Source: Actinomadura sp. CNU-125
Lineage (GTDB): Bacteria; Actinomycetota; Actinomycetes; Streptosporangiales; Streptosporangiaceae
Length of the DNA: 64,000 nt
Direction: 5' to 3'
Assembly (NCBI RefSeq): GCF_001942465.1
Contig: NZ_MKJY01000570.1
Span: forward strand, 1-64,000
Positions 1 through 8,343 of this stretch are shown piece after piece. Position 1 is the stretch's first letter. Every line of letters starts with the position of its first letter. Made by a program: the position numbers and the translations under genes. The notes beneath the pieces were generated by a model. The model saw only the letters and a list, made by a program, of their open reading frames with translations, did not search any database and had not been told where the DNA came from.

Positions 1-342
1 GGCTCCGGCGGGCAGCCGGAACGAGACGCCGCCGCGGGCGGCGGCCGCGGCGAGGTCGGCGAGGGTGCCGTGCGGGCCGCGCAGCAGCGCGTCCCAGACG
101 GGCAGGGCGACACCGTGTTCGAGGCCGACCTGGTCGCGGACGGTGTCGGCGAGGTGGTTGGCCCAGGGGCGGCCGCCGTCGTCGGCGCCGGCGAGCCCGG
201 CGAGGCGCAGCAGGGCCCGCTCGACCGAGACGGTGGTGTGCGTGCGGGCCATCGCGATGATCGGCTCGGCGGCGCGGGCGGCCAGCCTCCGGGCGGTGCG
301 GACCGCCTCGGGATCGAGATCGAGTTTTCCGTGCGGCGCCAT
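1..342 (-). CDS. kamD: Lysine 5,6-aminomutase alpha subunit, N-terminal part (cut by window edge)
   Basis: The first 114 residues of a protein that continues past the left edge. The signature TTVSVERALLRLAG lies near residue 36 and LEHGVALPVWDALL near residue 74; both are typical of KamD, the large subunit of the adenosylcobalamin- and PLP-dependent lysine 5,6-aminomutase of lysine fermentation. The ATG at 342 follows a GGGGAG ribosome site. The catalytic TIM-barrel body is outside the window. Family call from recalled sequence features; the gene looks intact as far as visible. Confidence 0.8.
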   Translation of the reverse strand, partial: MAPHGKLDLDPEAVRTARRLAARAAEPIIAMARTHTTVSVERALLRLAGLAGADDGGRPWANHLADTVRDQVGLEHGVALPVWDALLRGPHGTLADLAAAAARGGVSFRLPAGA

Positions 343-767
343 CGCCGTCTCCCCTCACGCTGCCGCCCCTCACGGGCCGGACCGAACAATCGTCCTTCAC
401 TTCGCGCGGTCTACGGAAGATCTTCCGGCATCGAGACCGAAATCCGCAAGAAGTCCGATCGATTCCGGTTCGTTGCCGCTTCGCCGCCGCTTCGTCACGG
501 CACCGTCGCCGTGCCGTCGCCGCGCCCGTCCGCACACCGTTCCCCTACACCTTCCCCACCGGGCGGCGGAACCCCGCACCGCCCCCGTTCCGCTTCCCCG
601 CGGGCACCGCCCCCTTGCCCGACCGGGCGGTCACCTGACCTGCGCGTGACCCTTTCGGCGACTTTCCCGAACATCCCCCACCCGCACTCAACGTGACCTT
701 AAAATCACGGCCAGTGTCGGCGGTTCCGGGTGCGGAACCGCCCCCGAACCGAACCCGCTGGAGGGGC
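343..767. promoter_or_regulatory. Divergent intergenic region with 14-bp palindrome
   Basis: This 425-bp gap separates kamD (minus) from the DUF4239-like gene (plus), so it should hold both promoters. It contains one perfect palindrome, CGGAAGATCTTCCG at 414-427, 72 bp upstream of the kamD start and a plausible operator. The stretch 520-660 is C/G-rich low-complexity sequence. I saw no convincing small gene in it. Confidence 0.4.
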
Positions 768-1536
768 ATGATCGTCTATTTTGCGGCGGCGGCCTGTGCC
801 GTCGGCGTGGTCGCCGTCGCGAGCGTGCTGGTCCGGCGGACCCGCCGCGCCACCGACGACGCCTCCCCCGACGGCGCCACCGTCTCGCACGCCGGGGCGA
901 TGCTGTCGGCGCTGTTCCTGCTGGCGTTCGCCATCGCCGTCATCGTGCCCTGGACGACCGCCGACGCCGCCCGCGCCGGCACCTACACCGAGACGCAGGC
1001 GATCGCCGAAACCTACTGGGCGGCCTCGCGCCTGCCCGCCGACCAGCGCGACGGGCGTCCGCAGCGGCCTGCGCGCCTACGTCGACACCGTCCGCGACCC
1101 CGAATGGGACCTCATGGCCGAGGGGCGGCTCACCCCCGCCGGATGGACGCTGCTGGACCGCGTCCGCCGCGACGTCATCGCGCTGAAAGCCGACACCGAC
1201 GAGCTCCGCGAGGCCCGCGCCGCCGTCCTGGACGGCATCGGGCAGGTCGCCGCCGCCCGCAACCAGCGCGCCATGGACGCCCGCAGCGCGCCGCCCGCCG
1301 GGCTCACGGTCGTCACGATCCTCACCGGCGCCGTGGTCGTGCTGCTGCCGTTCCTGGCCGGGGCCGCGCCGCGCGGCGCGGCGCTCGTCCCGCTGGCGCT
1401 CATGGCCGCGCTGCTGGCCGCCGGGACGTACCTGACCATCGACATCGCCCACCCGTTCGACGGGGCCATGGCCGTCGGGCCGGACGCGTTCGTCGAACTG
1501 CAGGCCGAACTCCAACGCATCGACGGAGGTGGATGA
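768..1536 (+). CDS. DUF4239/bestrophin-like membrane protein, apparent +1 frameshift
   Basis: The ATG at 768 follows GGAGGGG. The N-terminal half (two hydrophobic segments, first about residues 4-20, second about 45-65) reads in one frame to about 1050; the rest (a charged middle region and two further membrane segments, LTVVTILTGAVVVLLPFL and a later one) reads in the next frame to 1536. The join is at a GGG run near 1047, where removing one G restores a single protein of about 255 residues. The pattern of paired N- and C-terminal membrane segments around a soluble middle fits DUF4239. The stop overlaps the next gene's leader. Function unknown. Confidence 0.6.
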
Positions 1537-1539
1537 CCC

Positions 1540-2179
1540 TTGCGCCGCGTCCTGATCCTGCCCGCCCTCATCCTGCAGGGCGCGCCGCCGGCGCCCTCAC
1601 GCTGGCCGCCGCGCCCCCCGCGTCGGCCGCACCGGCCGCACCGGCCCTGCACGCCGAGCCCGGGCCGCCCGGCGGCATCAGCATCTGCGTCGGAGGGGAA
1701 GTCGAGGTGCACGTCGGCCATCCCCCGGGATGCCCGCGACCGCCCGCCCCGAAGCCGCCGACCGCCGAGCCCCCGGCGCCCGAACCCGCGCCGCCGGACG
1801 AGCCGGAACCCGAACCCTCGCCGCCCGCGCCCCCGGCCACCCCGCCGGTCACGCCGCCGTCCGCCCCGGCGTCCCCGGCGCAGGAACCGCCCGCCGAACC
1901 GTCCCCGGCCCCGCCCGGGACACCGGCACCGGCGCAGCCGCCCCCCGCGCGGACGTCGCCGCGCGCCGCGCCGCGGCCCGCCGCGATCGTTCCGCCCGCA
2001 CGGCAGGCACCACCGCGGCCCAGCCCTCGCCGTCGCCGTCGCAGGAGGTCGTGCACCACACGGTGCAGCGCGCCGCCGACGAGAAGCCGCAGCGCCGCGA
2101 CCCGCTGAGCACCTCGCTGGTGCTGGTGGTCATCGCCGTCGTGGTCAGCGCCGGGACGGCCGTCGCGTTCGCCCGCTGA
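1540..2179 (+). CDS. Proline-rich exported protein with C-terminal membrane anchor, frameshifted
   Basis: A TTG start at 1540 follows GGAGGTGG. The product begins with a signal-peptide-like stretch, then has a short globular part with ISICVGG and two likely disulfide cysteines, about 100 residues dominated by Pro/Ala/Glu, and a C-terminal hydrophobic helix (LVLVVIAVVVSAGTAVAFA) followed by Arg. The layout suggests an extracytoplasmic stalk protein. Two single-base shifts (near 1580 and 2020) are needed to keep one frame. It sits directly after the DUF4239-like gene, so the two are probably co-transcribed. No family recognised. Confidence 0.5.
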
Positions 2180-2231
2180 CCCCCGCCCCTGTCGCCCACC
2201 GGCCGGGACGGGCGCACCGCGCCCGTCCCGG

Positions 2232-3029
2232 CTACGGCCTGCGGCCCACGCCGCCGAACACCAGGAACCGCTCCGGGGAGTCGACCTCCCCCTCCTCGGG
2301 ACGCCACGACGGCACGTACACCAGCCCCGGGTCCAGCAGGTCCCACCCGTCGAAGAAGCCGAGGATCCCGTCGTGCGACCGGGCCACCGCCGGGGACGTC
2401 GCCCGGTCGTACAGCTTGCCGATCGCCGCGGCCTTCCCCGGCCGCGCGTCGTGGGTCAGATGCGACAGCACCAGGTGGCCGCCCGGCACCGACGCCTCGC
2501 GCAGCGCCGCCACGATCTCCGCGGGCCGCTCCTCCTCCTTGACCAGATGCAGCGCGGCGACCAGCAGGAACGCCACCGGACGCGACAGATCGACCAGCTC
2601 CGTCAGCAGCGGATCGGACAGGATCTCCGCCGGACGCCGCATGTCGGCCTGGATCACCGCGACCCGATCGTCGCCCTCCAGGATCGTGCGGCTGTGCGCG
2701 ACCGCGACGTCGTCGTTGTCGACGTACACCACCCGCGCGTCCGGGTTCACCGCCTGCGCGACCTCGTGCACGTTGCCCTGCGTGGGGATGCCCGAGCCGA
2801 TGTCGACGAACTGGTCCACGCCCGCCTCCGCGACCGTGCGGACCGCGCGGCGCAGGAACGCCCGGTTCGCGTGCGCCAGTTCCCGGGCTTGCGGCTCCAC
2901 CCGCAGGAGACCGGTCGCCAGGTCACGATCCGACGCGAAATTGTGCGCTCCGCCCAGCAGGAAGTCGTACACCCGTGCAACGCTTGGTCTCCGACTGTCG
3001 ACTTCGGGTGGAATCCGCTCGGGGTCCAT
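2232..3029 (-). CDS. SAM-dependent methyltransferase, DUF574 family
   Basis: A 265-residue product matching the actinomycete-specific DUF574 (SAM-methyltransferase) family: SVARVYDFLLGGAHNFASDR at residues 14-33, then the SAM-binding motif VDIGSGIPTQGNVHE and the acidic strand VVYVDND. The ATG at 3029 is chosen because the family starts shortly before this signature. The substrate is unknown; these proteins are very numerous in Streptomyces-like genomes. It is convergent with the proline-rich gene and divergent from the phosphatase gene at 3130. Intact frame, unlike its neighbours. Confidence 0.85.
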   Translation of the reverse strand: MDPERIPPEVDSRRPSVARVYDFLLGGAHNFASDRDLATGLLRVEPQARELAHANRAFLRRAVRTVAEAGVDQFVDIGSGIPTQGNVHEVAQAVNPDARVVYVDNDDVAVAHSRTILEGDDRVAVIQADMRRPAEILSDPLLTELVDLSRPVAFLLVAALHLVKEEERPAEIVAALREASVPGGHLVLSHLTHDARPGKAAAIGKLYDRATSPAVARSHDGILGFFDGWDLLDPGLVYVPSWRPEEGEVDSPERFLVFGGVGRRP

Positions 3030-3129
3030 GCACGTCTCCCATGCCAACGGAGGGGCTGCGGCCGCAGGGCGACCCCAGCGTAACGCCGCTCCTCCCGCAC
3101 CACCCCCCACACGGGACTTGTGAATTTCG

Positions 3130-4860
3130 ATGACCGAGCACCCCGCAGCCCCACCGGACTCAGCCGACCCCCTCGACCCGGCGACCGTCCTGCTCGACAC
3201 CGGCGGCACCGTCACCGGATGGAGCGACGGCGCCGCGCGCCTGTTCGGCCGCACCGCCGCCGAGGCCCTGGGCACCGACCTGCCCGCGCTCCTGCGCAGC
3301 CCGGCCGCCGCCGCGCGCTCGCCGCCGCCGTCGCGCAGGCCGCGTCGGCCGACCCTGGACGGGAACGCTCCCGCTGTTCGCGGGCACCCCCGACGACGTC
3401 ACCTTCGACGTCAGCGCCGTGCACGGCGTCGCGGTCGACGGGGTCCGCGCCACCTGCCAGGCCCTCACCACCGCGCCCGGCACCGCGCCGGGCGCCGCCG
3501 CGACGGCCGCATCCGGCACGGCCACATCCGGCCGGACGCTCGTCGCGCTCACCGTCGCACCCCCGTGGGCGGGCGGCCTGGAACTGCTGAACGAGGCCGG
3601 GAGCCGCATCGGCTCCACCCTCGACCTCACCCTCACCGCCCGCCAGATCGTCGCCGTCACCGTCCCCCGCTTCGCCGATGCCGGCGCCATCTACGTCCTG
3701 GAACGCCGCCTGGCCGACGACGACACGCCCCCGGCCGCGCCCGCGACGACGGCTCGATCGTCGTCCGCCGCCTCGCCGTCGCGTTCGCCGACGACGACCC
3801 CGGCGACTGGGCCGCCGCGTTCCCCGCCGGCGAGGTCGTCGTCCACCCGCCCGCCACCCCCTACGCCCGCTGCGTCGCCACCGGACGCACCGTCGAGTTC
3901 GGCGGCGAGGACGCCCTGGACAGCCTCGCCCGCCGCACCGGACGCCTCGTCGACGGCGTCCTGGACCACACGTCGCTGCTGGCCGTCCCCCTCACCGCCC
4001 GCGGCCGCGCCCTCGGTTACGCGGTGTTCAGCCGCAAGCACGGCCGCGCGCCCTTCGGGCCCGCCGACGCCGCCCTGGCCGCCGAACTCGCCGCCCGCGC
4101 CGCCACCGGCATCGACAACGCCTGCCTGTACCGCCGCGAGCACCGCACCGCGACCGCCCTGCAGGCCGGGCTGCTGCCCACCCGCGTCACCGTCCCGCCC
4201 GGCCTGCGGATCGCGCACCGCTACCGGCCCGCCCGCGCCGCGGTCGGCGGCGACTGGTACGACGTGGTGCCGCTGCCGGACGAACGCGTCGCGATCGTCA
4301 TCGGCGACTCGGTCGGGCACGGCGTCACCGCCGCCGCGGCCATGGGCCAGCTGCGCGTCGCCGCGCACACCCTCGTCAGCTGCGAGCTGCCGCCCGCCGA
4401 AGTGCTGGCCCGCCTCGACGCCATCGCCCAGGACCTGGACGCCGCCCAGTTCGCCACCTGCCTGTGCCTGGTGTGCGACCCGGCGACGCTGCGCTGCGAG
4501 CTGGCGTGCGCCGGGCACCCGCCGCCGCTGGTCACCCTCCCCGACGGGACGGCCCGGCACTTCGCCGTCGCCGACGGCCTCCCACTCGGCGTGGCCGACC
4601 CCGCGCACCCCGCCGAGTACGAGCAGGTGTCGGCCGTCCTGCCGCCCGGCGGCGTCCTGGCCTTCTACACCGACGGGCTCGTCGAGAGCCGCCTGCGCAA
4701 CATCGAGGAGGGCATCGCGCGGCTCGCGTCGGCGCTGGTCGCCTCGCACACCGCGGGCGGCTCCCTGGAGGACACCGCCGACGGAACCCTGGCCCTGCTG
4801 GCCGACCAGCAGGGCCAGGACGACATCGCGCTGCTGCTCGTCAGCCCCGAACCGCGCTGA
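3130..4860 (+). CDS. PAS/GAF-PP2C (SpoIIE/RsbU-type) serine phosphatase, frameshifted
   Basis: Order of domains: a PAS-like sensor (about residues 18-130), a GAF-like domain (about 150-330) and a C-terminal PP2C-type phosphatase with GGDWYDV, GDSVGHGVTAAA, FYTDGLVESR and QDDIALLL carrying the metal-binding Asp residues. Such proteins dephosphorylate anti-sigma-factor antagonists. The coding frame changes at about 3310, 3360 and 3740, each by one base in a GC run, while the phosphatase domain itself is uninterrupted. I read these as sequence errors rather than decay because motif conservation is full on both sides of every break. Confidence 0.75.
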   Translation: MTEHPAAPPDSADPLDPATVLLDTGGTVTGWSDGAARLFGRTAAEALGTDLPALLRSPAAAARSPPPSRRPRRPTLDGNAPAVRGHPRRRHLRRQRRARRRGRRGPRHLPGPHHRARHRAGRRRDGRIRHGHIRPDARRAHRRTPVGGRPGTAERGREPHRLHPRPHPHRPPDRRRHRPPLRRCRRHLRPGTPPGRRRHAPGRARDDGSIVVRRLAVAFADDDPGDWAAAFPAGEVVVHPPATPYARCVATGRTVEFGGEDALDSLARRTGRLVDGVLDHTSLLAVPLTARGRALGYAVFSRKHGRAPFGPADAALAAELAARAATGIDNACLYRREHRTATALQAGLLPTRVTVPPGLRIAHRYRPARAAVGGDWYDVVPLPDERVAIVIGDSVGHGVTAAAAMGQLRVAAHTLVSCELPPAEVLARLDAIAQDLDAAQFATCLCLVCDPATLRCELACAGHPPPLVTLPDGTARHFAVADGLPLGVADPAHPAEYEQVSAVLPPGGVLAFYTDGLVESRLRNIEEGIARLASALVASHTAGGSLEDTADGTLALLADQQGQDDIALLLVSPEPR

Positions 4861-4876
4861 CACCGCGGGCACCGCC

Positions 4877-4900
4877 GGGCCGGCCGGACCGGCCGGGCCC
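4877..4900 (+). terminator. GC-rich hairpin after the phosphatase gene
   Basis: GGGCCGGCCGG and its near-complement CCGGCCGGGCC lie 16 bp after the phosphatase stop. There is no T-run, which is common for actinomycete terminators. Confidence 0.45.
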
Positions 4901-4911
4901 GCGGCGGCGCG

Positions 4912-4977
4912 TCACAGGCCGGGGATCTGGCCGTTGCGGAACGCGTCCACGAACATAACTCCGTAAGCGTCTTGACC
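4912..4977 (-). pseudogene. Possible C-terminal gene remnant at element boundary
   Basis: Reading right to left, a frame ends in MFVDAFRNGQIPGL followed by TGA. It looks like an authentic protein C-terminus but has no body upstream: the frame runs into the leader of the 4994 gene. A short orphan C-terminus next to an integrative element is what remains when an element inserts into the 3' part of a gene, so this could mark the left attachment site. I do not recognise the parent protein, and no matching repeat was seen at the right side. Confidence 0.25.
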
Positions 4978-4993
4978 TTGCGGAGGAGACCGC

Positions 4994-5650
4994 ATGCCCG
5001 ACGGCCACTACGGCCCCGTCCAACTCTGCGACCAGCTCGGCATCGACCGGTTCCAGTTCGACCGGGCCCGCGCCGCAGGCATCATCGGCGACCCCGACCG
5101 CAGCAAAGGCCGCTGGTCCGCCGCAGTCGCCACGGAACTCAAGGACCAGATCGACGAGATCCGCGCGGTCGCCGGCACGATCCCCGACCTCGGTGCCGTC
5201 CGCGCCGCAGAAGTCATCTCGGCCCGGCTCGGCATCACCATCACCTGTGACGCGATCCCTGAACTCGCCGCCCGCGGGCGCCTCACCATCGTCGGGGACT
5301 TCAAGGGGCACCCCCTCTACTGCGGACACTCCCTCGAGGCGTTCACCGACACCGCAGCCGCGATCACCGCCCAGCGCGACGGTGAACTCCTCACGAGCGA
5401 CGAAGCCGCCGAACGGCTCCAGATACGCCGCGCCGACTTCGACCACCTCGTCCGCGCCGGGTACCTCTCCCCCGCCCGCTACGGCCGGAGCATCTACCAG
5501 CGTCACGAGAACGTCGCCCTGTACCGGGCCCGGGACCTCACCGCCGTCGAGCAGCGAGATGACATCGACTGGGCGGTGGTCAGGTCCACCCCGAAGGGGC
5601 ACCAGTCGCCGCTTACCAAACTCCCAACCGCCCAGGAGGCGACCCAATGA
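4994..5650 (+). CDS. HTH-type DNA-binding protein of the integrative element
   Basis: A 218-residue protein with a GGAGGAGA ribosome site. Residues 130-165 contain LLTSDEAAERLQIRRADFDHLVRAGYLSP, a MerR/excisionase-like helix-turn-helix, and residues 8-45 (LCDQLGIDRFQFDRARAAGII) look like a second related HTH. It opens a run of small overlapping genes reaching 6787. Proteins of this type are common in actinomycete integrative elements and plasmids; a role in excision or copy control is an inference from position. Confidence 0.55.
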   Translation: MPDGHYGPVQLCDQLGIDRFQFDRARAAGIIGDPDRSKGRWSAAVATELKDQIDEIRAVAGTIPDLGAVRAAEVISARLGITITCDAIPELAARGRLTIVGDFKGHPLYCGHSLEAFTDTAAAITAQRDGELLTSDEAAERLQIRRADFDHLVRAGYLSPARYGRSIYQRHENVALYRARDLTAVEQRDDIDWAVVRSTPKGHQSPLTKLPTAQEATQ

Positions 5651-5739
5651 ACGTCCGAGCCCGCGTCCAGGCGATCACACTGGCTGCAGCAGCGTGGTCC
5701 CTGCTGCTTCCCCTCGCCGCGCTGAGGGGGATGCTGTGA
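5647..5739 (+). CDS. 30-residue single-membrane-segment peptide
   Basis: The ATG overlaps the end of the preceding gene by 4 bp and the stop overlaps the next GTG start. The peptide has basic residues in the first six positions and then a hydrophobic stretch (ITLAAAAWSLLLPLAALRGML). Overlap on both sides supports translation. Function unknown. Confidence 0.4.
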   Translation: MNVRARVQAITLAAAAWSLLLPLAALRGML

Positions 5740-5933
5740 GAACCACGACCGGGCACAGTGCCCTGGCCGCCGAGCGCTCCGCCGGCCGGGCCGCAGATGC
5801 CGCCCAGGACGCCGTGGCCTTGATCGCCCAAGGCCGTTACGTGGACGCCGCCGAAACGCTGGACGAGGTAATCGCACACGCCAAGCAGGCTTGCAGCGGC
5901 CTCGTCGAAGCGTCCCGCACGCCGAAGAAGTAA
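5736..5933 (+). CDS. Small helical hypothetical protein
   Basis: A 65-residue product starting with GTG inside the previous stop (GTGA). It is almost entirely predicted helix, Ala-rich, with AERSAGRAADAAQDAVALIAQ and a pattern resembling a single TPR-like hairpin (GRYVDAAETLDEVIAHAK). Part of the 4994-6787 operon. No family recognised. Confidence 0.5.
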   Translation: MRTTTGHSALAAERSAGRAADAAQDAVALIAQGRYVDAAETLDEVIAHAKQACSGLVEASRTPKK

Positions 5934-5937
5934 CGGC

Positions 5938-6204
5938 ATGGCGTCGCTGCTGATCGTCCGCCGCGGCGGAGACATCATCGGGCACTGCGACGCCCTCTGC
6001 TACGACGCCAAACACGACGAATGCGTGTGCAAGGCATGCGGCGGCGTCAACCACGGCGTCGGCATCGAACGCGCGATCGTCAACACCCGCGCCCTCCACG
6101 CCGGCTGGCTCGAGCAGGCCCGCGCCGAAGACCCCGGCATCGAATTCGAGCTCGACGAGTCCGTCCAGCACCTTCCCCTCTTCCCTCTCCCTGAGGAGCC
6201 CTGA
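5938..6204 (+). CDS. Small Cys-rich (zinc-binding) hypothetical protein
   Basis: An 88-residue product. The first 40 residues hold CDALCYDAKHDECVCKACGG followed by VNHGVG: five cysteines plus histidines, consistent with a small zinc site. The C-terminal half is acidic. Its stop overlaps the next ATG (TGATG), so it is coupled to the 6204 gene. Similar short proteins occur in actinomycete mobile elements; function unknown. Confidence 0.5.
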   Translation: MASLLIVRRGGDIIGHCDALCYDAKHDECVCKACGGVNHGVGIERAIVNTRALHAGWLEQARAEDPGIEFELDESVQHLPLFPLPEEP

Positions 6205-6560
6205 TGTCCACCCTTCTCGGCCCGATCACCGACGCGGACCTGCGCCGCTGGCAGATGCAGCGCTACGCCCTGCTCGGCGACGTGTTGAAAGTCGGGCAGC
6301 AGCACCAGCTTCCGCCGCTCACGTGGCGGGTCACCGAGTACGCCGTGGTCGGGGACCTCTACGGGATCCCGGATGGCCAGCGCCGCCGCGTGTTCTGGGC
6401 GTGGGTGACCGCTCTCGGTCTGGAGACCGCGAACGAGTCCGAGACCAGCTCCGACTCCGGCTCCGTGTACCTCCGAGCGGCCGCTCCCGACGGCTGGCGC
6501 GGGCACCGCGGTGAGGTAGGCGTCTGGGCGACCGTCACCACCGAGGGGGACGAGACGTGA
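6204..6560 (+). CDS. Hypothetical protein, 118 residues
   Basis: It starts at the ATG overlapping the previous stop and overlaps the next GTG start by 4 bp, so it is clearly in the operon. The N-terminal half is helical (DADLRRWQMQRYALLGDVLKVGQQ); the middle contains LTWRVTEYAVVGDLYGI. No cysteines, membrane segment or known motif. Not recognised. Confidence 0.5.
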   Translation: MSTLLGPITDADLRRWQMQRYALLGDVLKVGQQHQLPPLTWRVTEYAVVGDLYGIPDGQRRRVFWAWVTALGLETANESETSSDSGSVYLRAAAPDGWRGHRGEVGVWATVTTEGDET

Positions 6561-6787
6561 CCGCCGCTTCGACTCGCCGGCCTTGGCGCGAGCAGCCGCC
6601 GCCCGCGGCGGGCACCGTTGAGGTTCGTGTCCACGGCGCGGCCGAGGACGTCGACGCGTTCCTCGCCGCCCTCGGGCAGTCACTTCCGTTCGGACGGTAC
6701 GCGTGGAAGGTCCGCCGTTACCAGGCTCGTAGCGGCGGCGACATGCAGTACCTCAAGGTCACCCTGCCGCAGCCGCGCGGTAGGTGA
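6557..6787 (+). CDS. Hypothetical protein, 76 residues
   Basis: GTG start overlapping the previous stop. After a basic, proline-rich leader of about 17 residues there is a small alpha/beta unit: TVEVRVHGAAEDVDAFLAAL, then YAWKVRRYQARSGGDMQYLKV. The beta-alpha-beta rhythm suggests a ferredoxin-like fold, but no motif proves it. Last gene of the first operon. Confidence 0.45.
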   Translation: MTAASTRRPWREQPPPAAGTVEVRVHGAAEDVDAFLAALGQSLPFGRYAWKVRRYQARSGGDMQYLKVTLPQPRGR

Positions 6788-6945
6788 ACGAGCTCGCCGC
6801 CGGGTGTCAAAGCCAGCCCTGCCTCTATGCCGATGACCTTCGGGAGGCGCGAAGGGGCAGCCAAGGCCGGGGAGGGGCACCGTCATGACGGCCCCGAAGA
6901 CCCGTCCAACCCCGGGTGGAACCGGGGGCCTGCACCCGGCGCGTC

Positions 6946-7158
6946 CTACTCCCCTTGCTCGGTTTCCGGCTTGGGTGGGCGATGTGGAAGCGTCACGCCT
7001 TCTTCGCGCAGGTACCAGCGGTAGAAGCGGATCGTCAGCGCCGAGAGGTCGCCGTGGTCGGCGGTCTTCGCTCGCTCGCGGACGGCTTCGGCGAGTTCTT
7101 TGGAGCCGCCTCGGACGCCGATGACGTGCTTGTTGTTGTGCCGGTCGGCGTCACCCAT
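6946..7158 (-). CDS. Small putative ribbon-helix-helix repressor
   Basis: A 70-residue minus-strand protein; ATG at 7158 is chosen because GAGGAG lies 6 bp upstream. The middle reads as beta strand HVIGVRG, helix SKELAEAVRERAKT, turn, helix ALTIRFYRWYLREE, the arrangement of Arc/MetJ-type ribbon-helix-helix proteins. It is the only minus gene here, and its start is preceded by paired operator-like repeats (7174-7232). Probably a local autoregulator controlling the 7259 operon; assignment by fold pattern only. Confidence 0.45.
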   Translation of the reverse strand: MGDADRHNNKHVIGVRGGSKELAEAVRERAKTADHGDLSALTIRFYRWYLREEGVTLPHRPPKPETEQGE

Positions 7159-7170
7159 GGCCATCTCCTC

Positions 7171-7235
7171 TATGTGGTTAACCGCAAGGGGTTGCGCGTC
7201 GCATGCTACCAACCTACATTGTGGTTAACCACATA
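7171..7235. promoter_or_regulatory. Paired inverted operator sites in a divergent promoter region
   Basis: TATGTGGTTAAC at 7171-7182 is exactly complemented by GTTAACCACATA at 7224-7235. The right site alone is a perfect 12-bp palindrome, GTGGTTAACCAC (7221-7232); the left one (7174-7185) differs by one base. They lie between the divergent starts at 7158 (minus) and 7259 (plus), as expected for operators of the small repressor. Confidence 0.55.
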
Positions 7236-7258
7236 CCCGCTCTGCCCTGGGGATCTTC

Positions 7259-7519
7259 ATGTGTGCACTCCAAGCCACCCAACACCTCGCCACCGAAATC
7301 CGCGACTCGTTCGACAGCGACGTCGCCGACGCGATCCTCGCCGACACCGACCCGCTCGAAGTCGCCGCCCGACTCTGCAAGGACGCCACCGCCGACGACG
7401 TCACGGCCACGGTCAAGGCGATCGCCAGTGACATCGACGACGGCCTCGCGGACTGGCTGGTCGAGCAGGCGGACTCCCCGGCCGCCTGGTTCTGCGGCCA
7501 GGTCCGGGACCGGATCTGA
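7259..7519 (+). CDS. Hypothetical protein, 86 residues
   Basis: An acidic, mostly helical protein: LATEIRDSFDSDVADAILADTDPLEVAARLCKDATADDVTATVKAIASDIDDGLADWLVEQ. ATG at 7259, just after the paired operator sites, making it the first gene of the rightward operon. Its stop codon lies within the structured RNA motif copy at 7516-7567. Function unknown. Confidence 0.5.
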   Translation: MCALQATQHLATEIRDSFDSDVADAILADTDPLEVAARLCKDATADDVTATVKAIASDIDDGLADWLVEQADSPAAWFCGQVRDRI

Positions 7520-7567
7520 CGGTCCGCAGTGGGCCCACCCCCGCATGGGCCCAGTGCAGGACGCCAG
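7516..7567 (+). ncRNA. Repeated structured RNA motif, copy A
   Basis: Outer stem CTGACG/CGCCAG, then GTCC/GGAC, then a terminal stem TGGGCCCA/TGGGCCCA with loop. Three related copies (8090, 21001, 26839) keep the outer sequence but change the terminal stem on both sides. The TGA stop of the upstream gene is inside the outer stem. It could be an attenuator, terminator or processing site; it lies 38 bp before the next gene. Confidence 0.5.
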
Positions 7568-7604
7568 ACCACCGGCCCACCGAAGGCCAGAAAGAGAGAA
7601 CCCC

Positions 7605-8093
7605 ATGCCCACGATCACCCTCACCCCCTTCACCCCCTGGGAGCACCGCTCCGCCGTCTACGGCGGGCGCTCCACCTGCGGCACCTGGACGTACTACCTG
7701 ACCGGCGGGCGCTGCGAGGTCACGCACCTCCCCACGCAGCGGCGCTTCTGGGCGCTGGACATCGACCGGGGCCGCGAGGCCACCGCCACCCCCGAGTACG
7801 TGACCCTGCTGCTGGCCGACCCGCCCGCCGGCAAGCCGCTCGCCAAGGCCGAGCTCGTCGCGATCTGCGACGAGCTGACCGTGAGCGACGCGCGGCGGAT
7901 GCTGCAGGCCGCGCCCAGCGACGTGGCCGAGCCCGCGGCCAAGCTGATCCGGCCGGGCGCCCCGCTGGCCGGCTTGCACGCGATCGACGCGCAGAACGCC
8001 ATCGGCATCGTCTACGGGCGGGCGCCGCACGTGTGGCTGGACGCGCTCCGGACGGTGCGGCCCGACCTGGTCCCGGCCCGCTACCAGGGCTGA
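7605..8093 (+). CDS. Hypothetical protein, 162 residues
   Basis: Starts at ATG 7605 after AGAAAGAGAG. The N-terminal half is beta-rich with aromatic residues (TPWEHRSAVYGGRSTCGTWTYY...RRFWALDID); the C-terminal half is helical (AELVAICDELTVSDARRMLQ). No catalytic motif seen. It is preceded by RNA motif copy A, and its stop codon is embedded in copy B. Not recognised. Confidence 0.5.
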   Translation: MPTITLTPFTPWEHRSAVYGGRSTCGTWTYYLTGGRCEVTHLPTQRRFWALDIDRGREATATPEYVTLLLADPPAGKPLAKAELVAICDELTVSDARRMLQAAPSDVAEPAAKLIRPGAPLAGLHAIDAQNAIGIVYGRAPHVWLDALRTVRPDLVPARYQG

Positions 8094-8142
8094 CGTTGCG
8101 TCCGGGCGGCCCGGCACCCCGGGCCGTCCCACGGAGCGCCAG
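8090..8142 (+). ncRNA. Repeated structured RNA motif, copy B
   Basis: CTGACG, TTGCG, TCC, then terminal stem CGGCCCGG/CCGGGCCG, then ACGGAG and CGCCAG. Flanks match copies A, C and D, but the terminal stem has its own compensated sequence. As in copy A, the upstream TGA stop is part of the outer stem; the next start lies 20 bp downstream behind GGAGGAG. Confidence 0.5.
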
Positions 8143-8161
8143 ACCAACACGGAGGAGACCT

Positions 8162-8343
8162 ATGGCAGACCGAACCCCGATCTACGACGTCGACCACCAG
8201 GCTACGGGACCGGATTCGACCTCACCCTCGCAGGTGCCCGCGCCCACCAGAAGGTGCACGGCGGCACGGTCATGGTTTCTCGGGACGGCGGCAGGACCTG
8301 GAGTGCCGTCGACGAGGAGGAGACGGCTGATGGCTGCTCCTGA
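8162..8343 (+). CDS. Small hypothetical protein, one-base frameshift
   Basis: ATG at 8162 with GGAGGAG 8 bp upstream. The first 16 residues (MADRTPIYDVDHQATG) read in one frame; after one base is added near 8210 the frame continues as FDLTLAGARAHQKVHGGTVM and VSRDGGRTWSAVDEEE to TGA at 8341. The VSRDGGRTWS segment resembles a sialidase/BNR-type Asp-box motif, although the protein is only about 60 residues. Function unknown. Confidence 0.4.

Noticed and set aside
2373-3083. Long plus-strand open frame opposite the methyltransferase gene.
   Set aside because: Very Arg-rich composition and lack of a ribosome site mark it as the complement of a GC-rich gene; the minus frame has the DUF574 signature.
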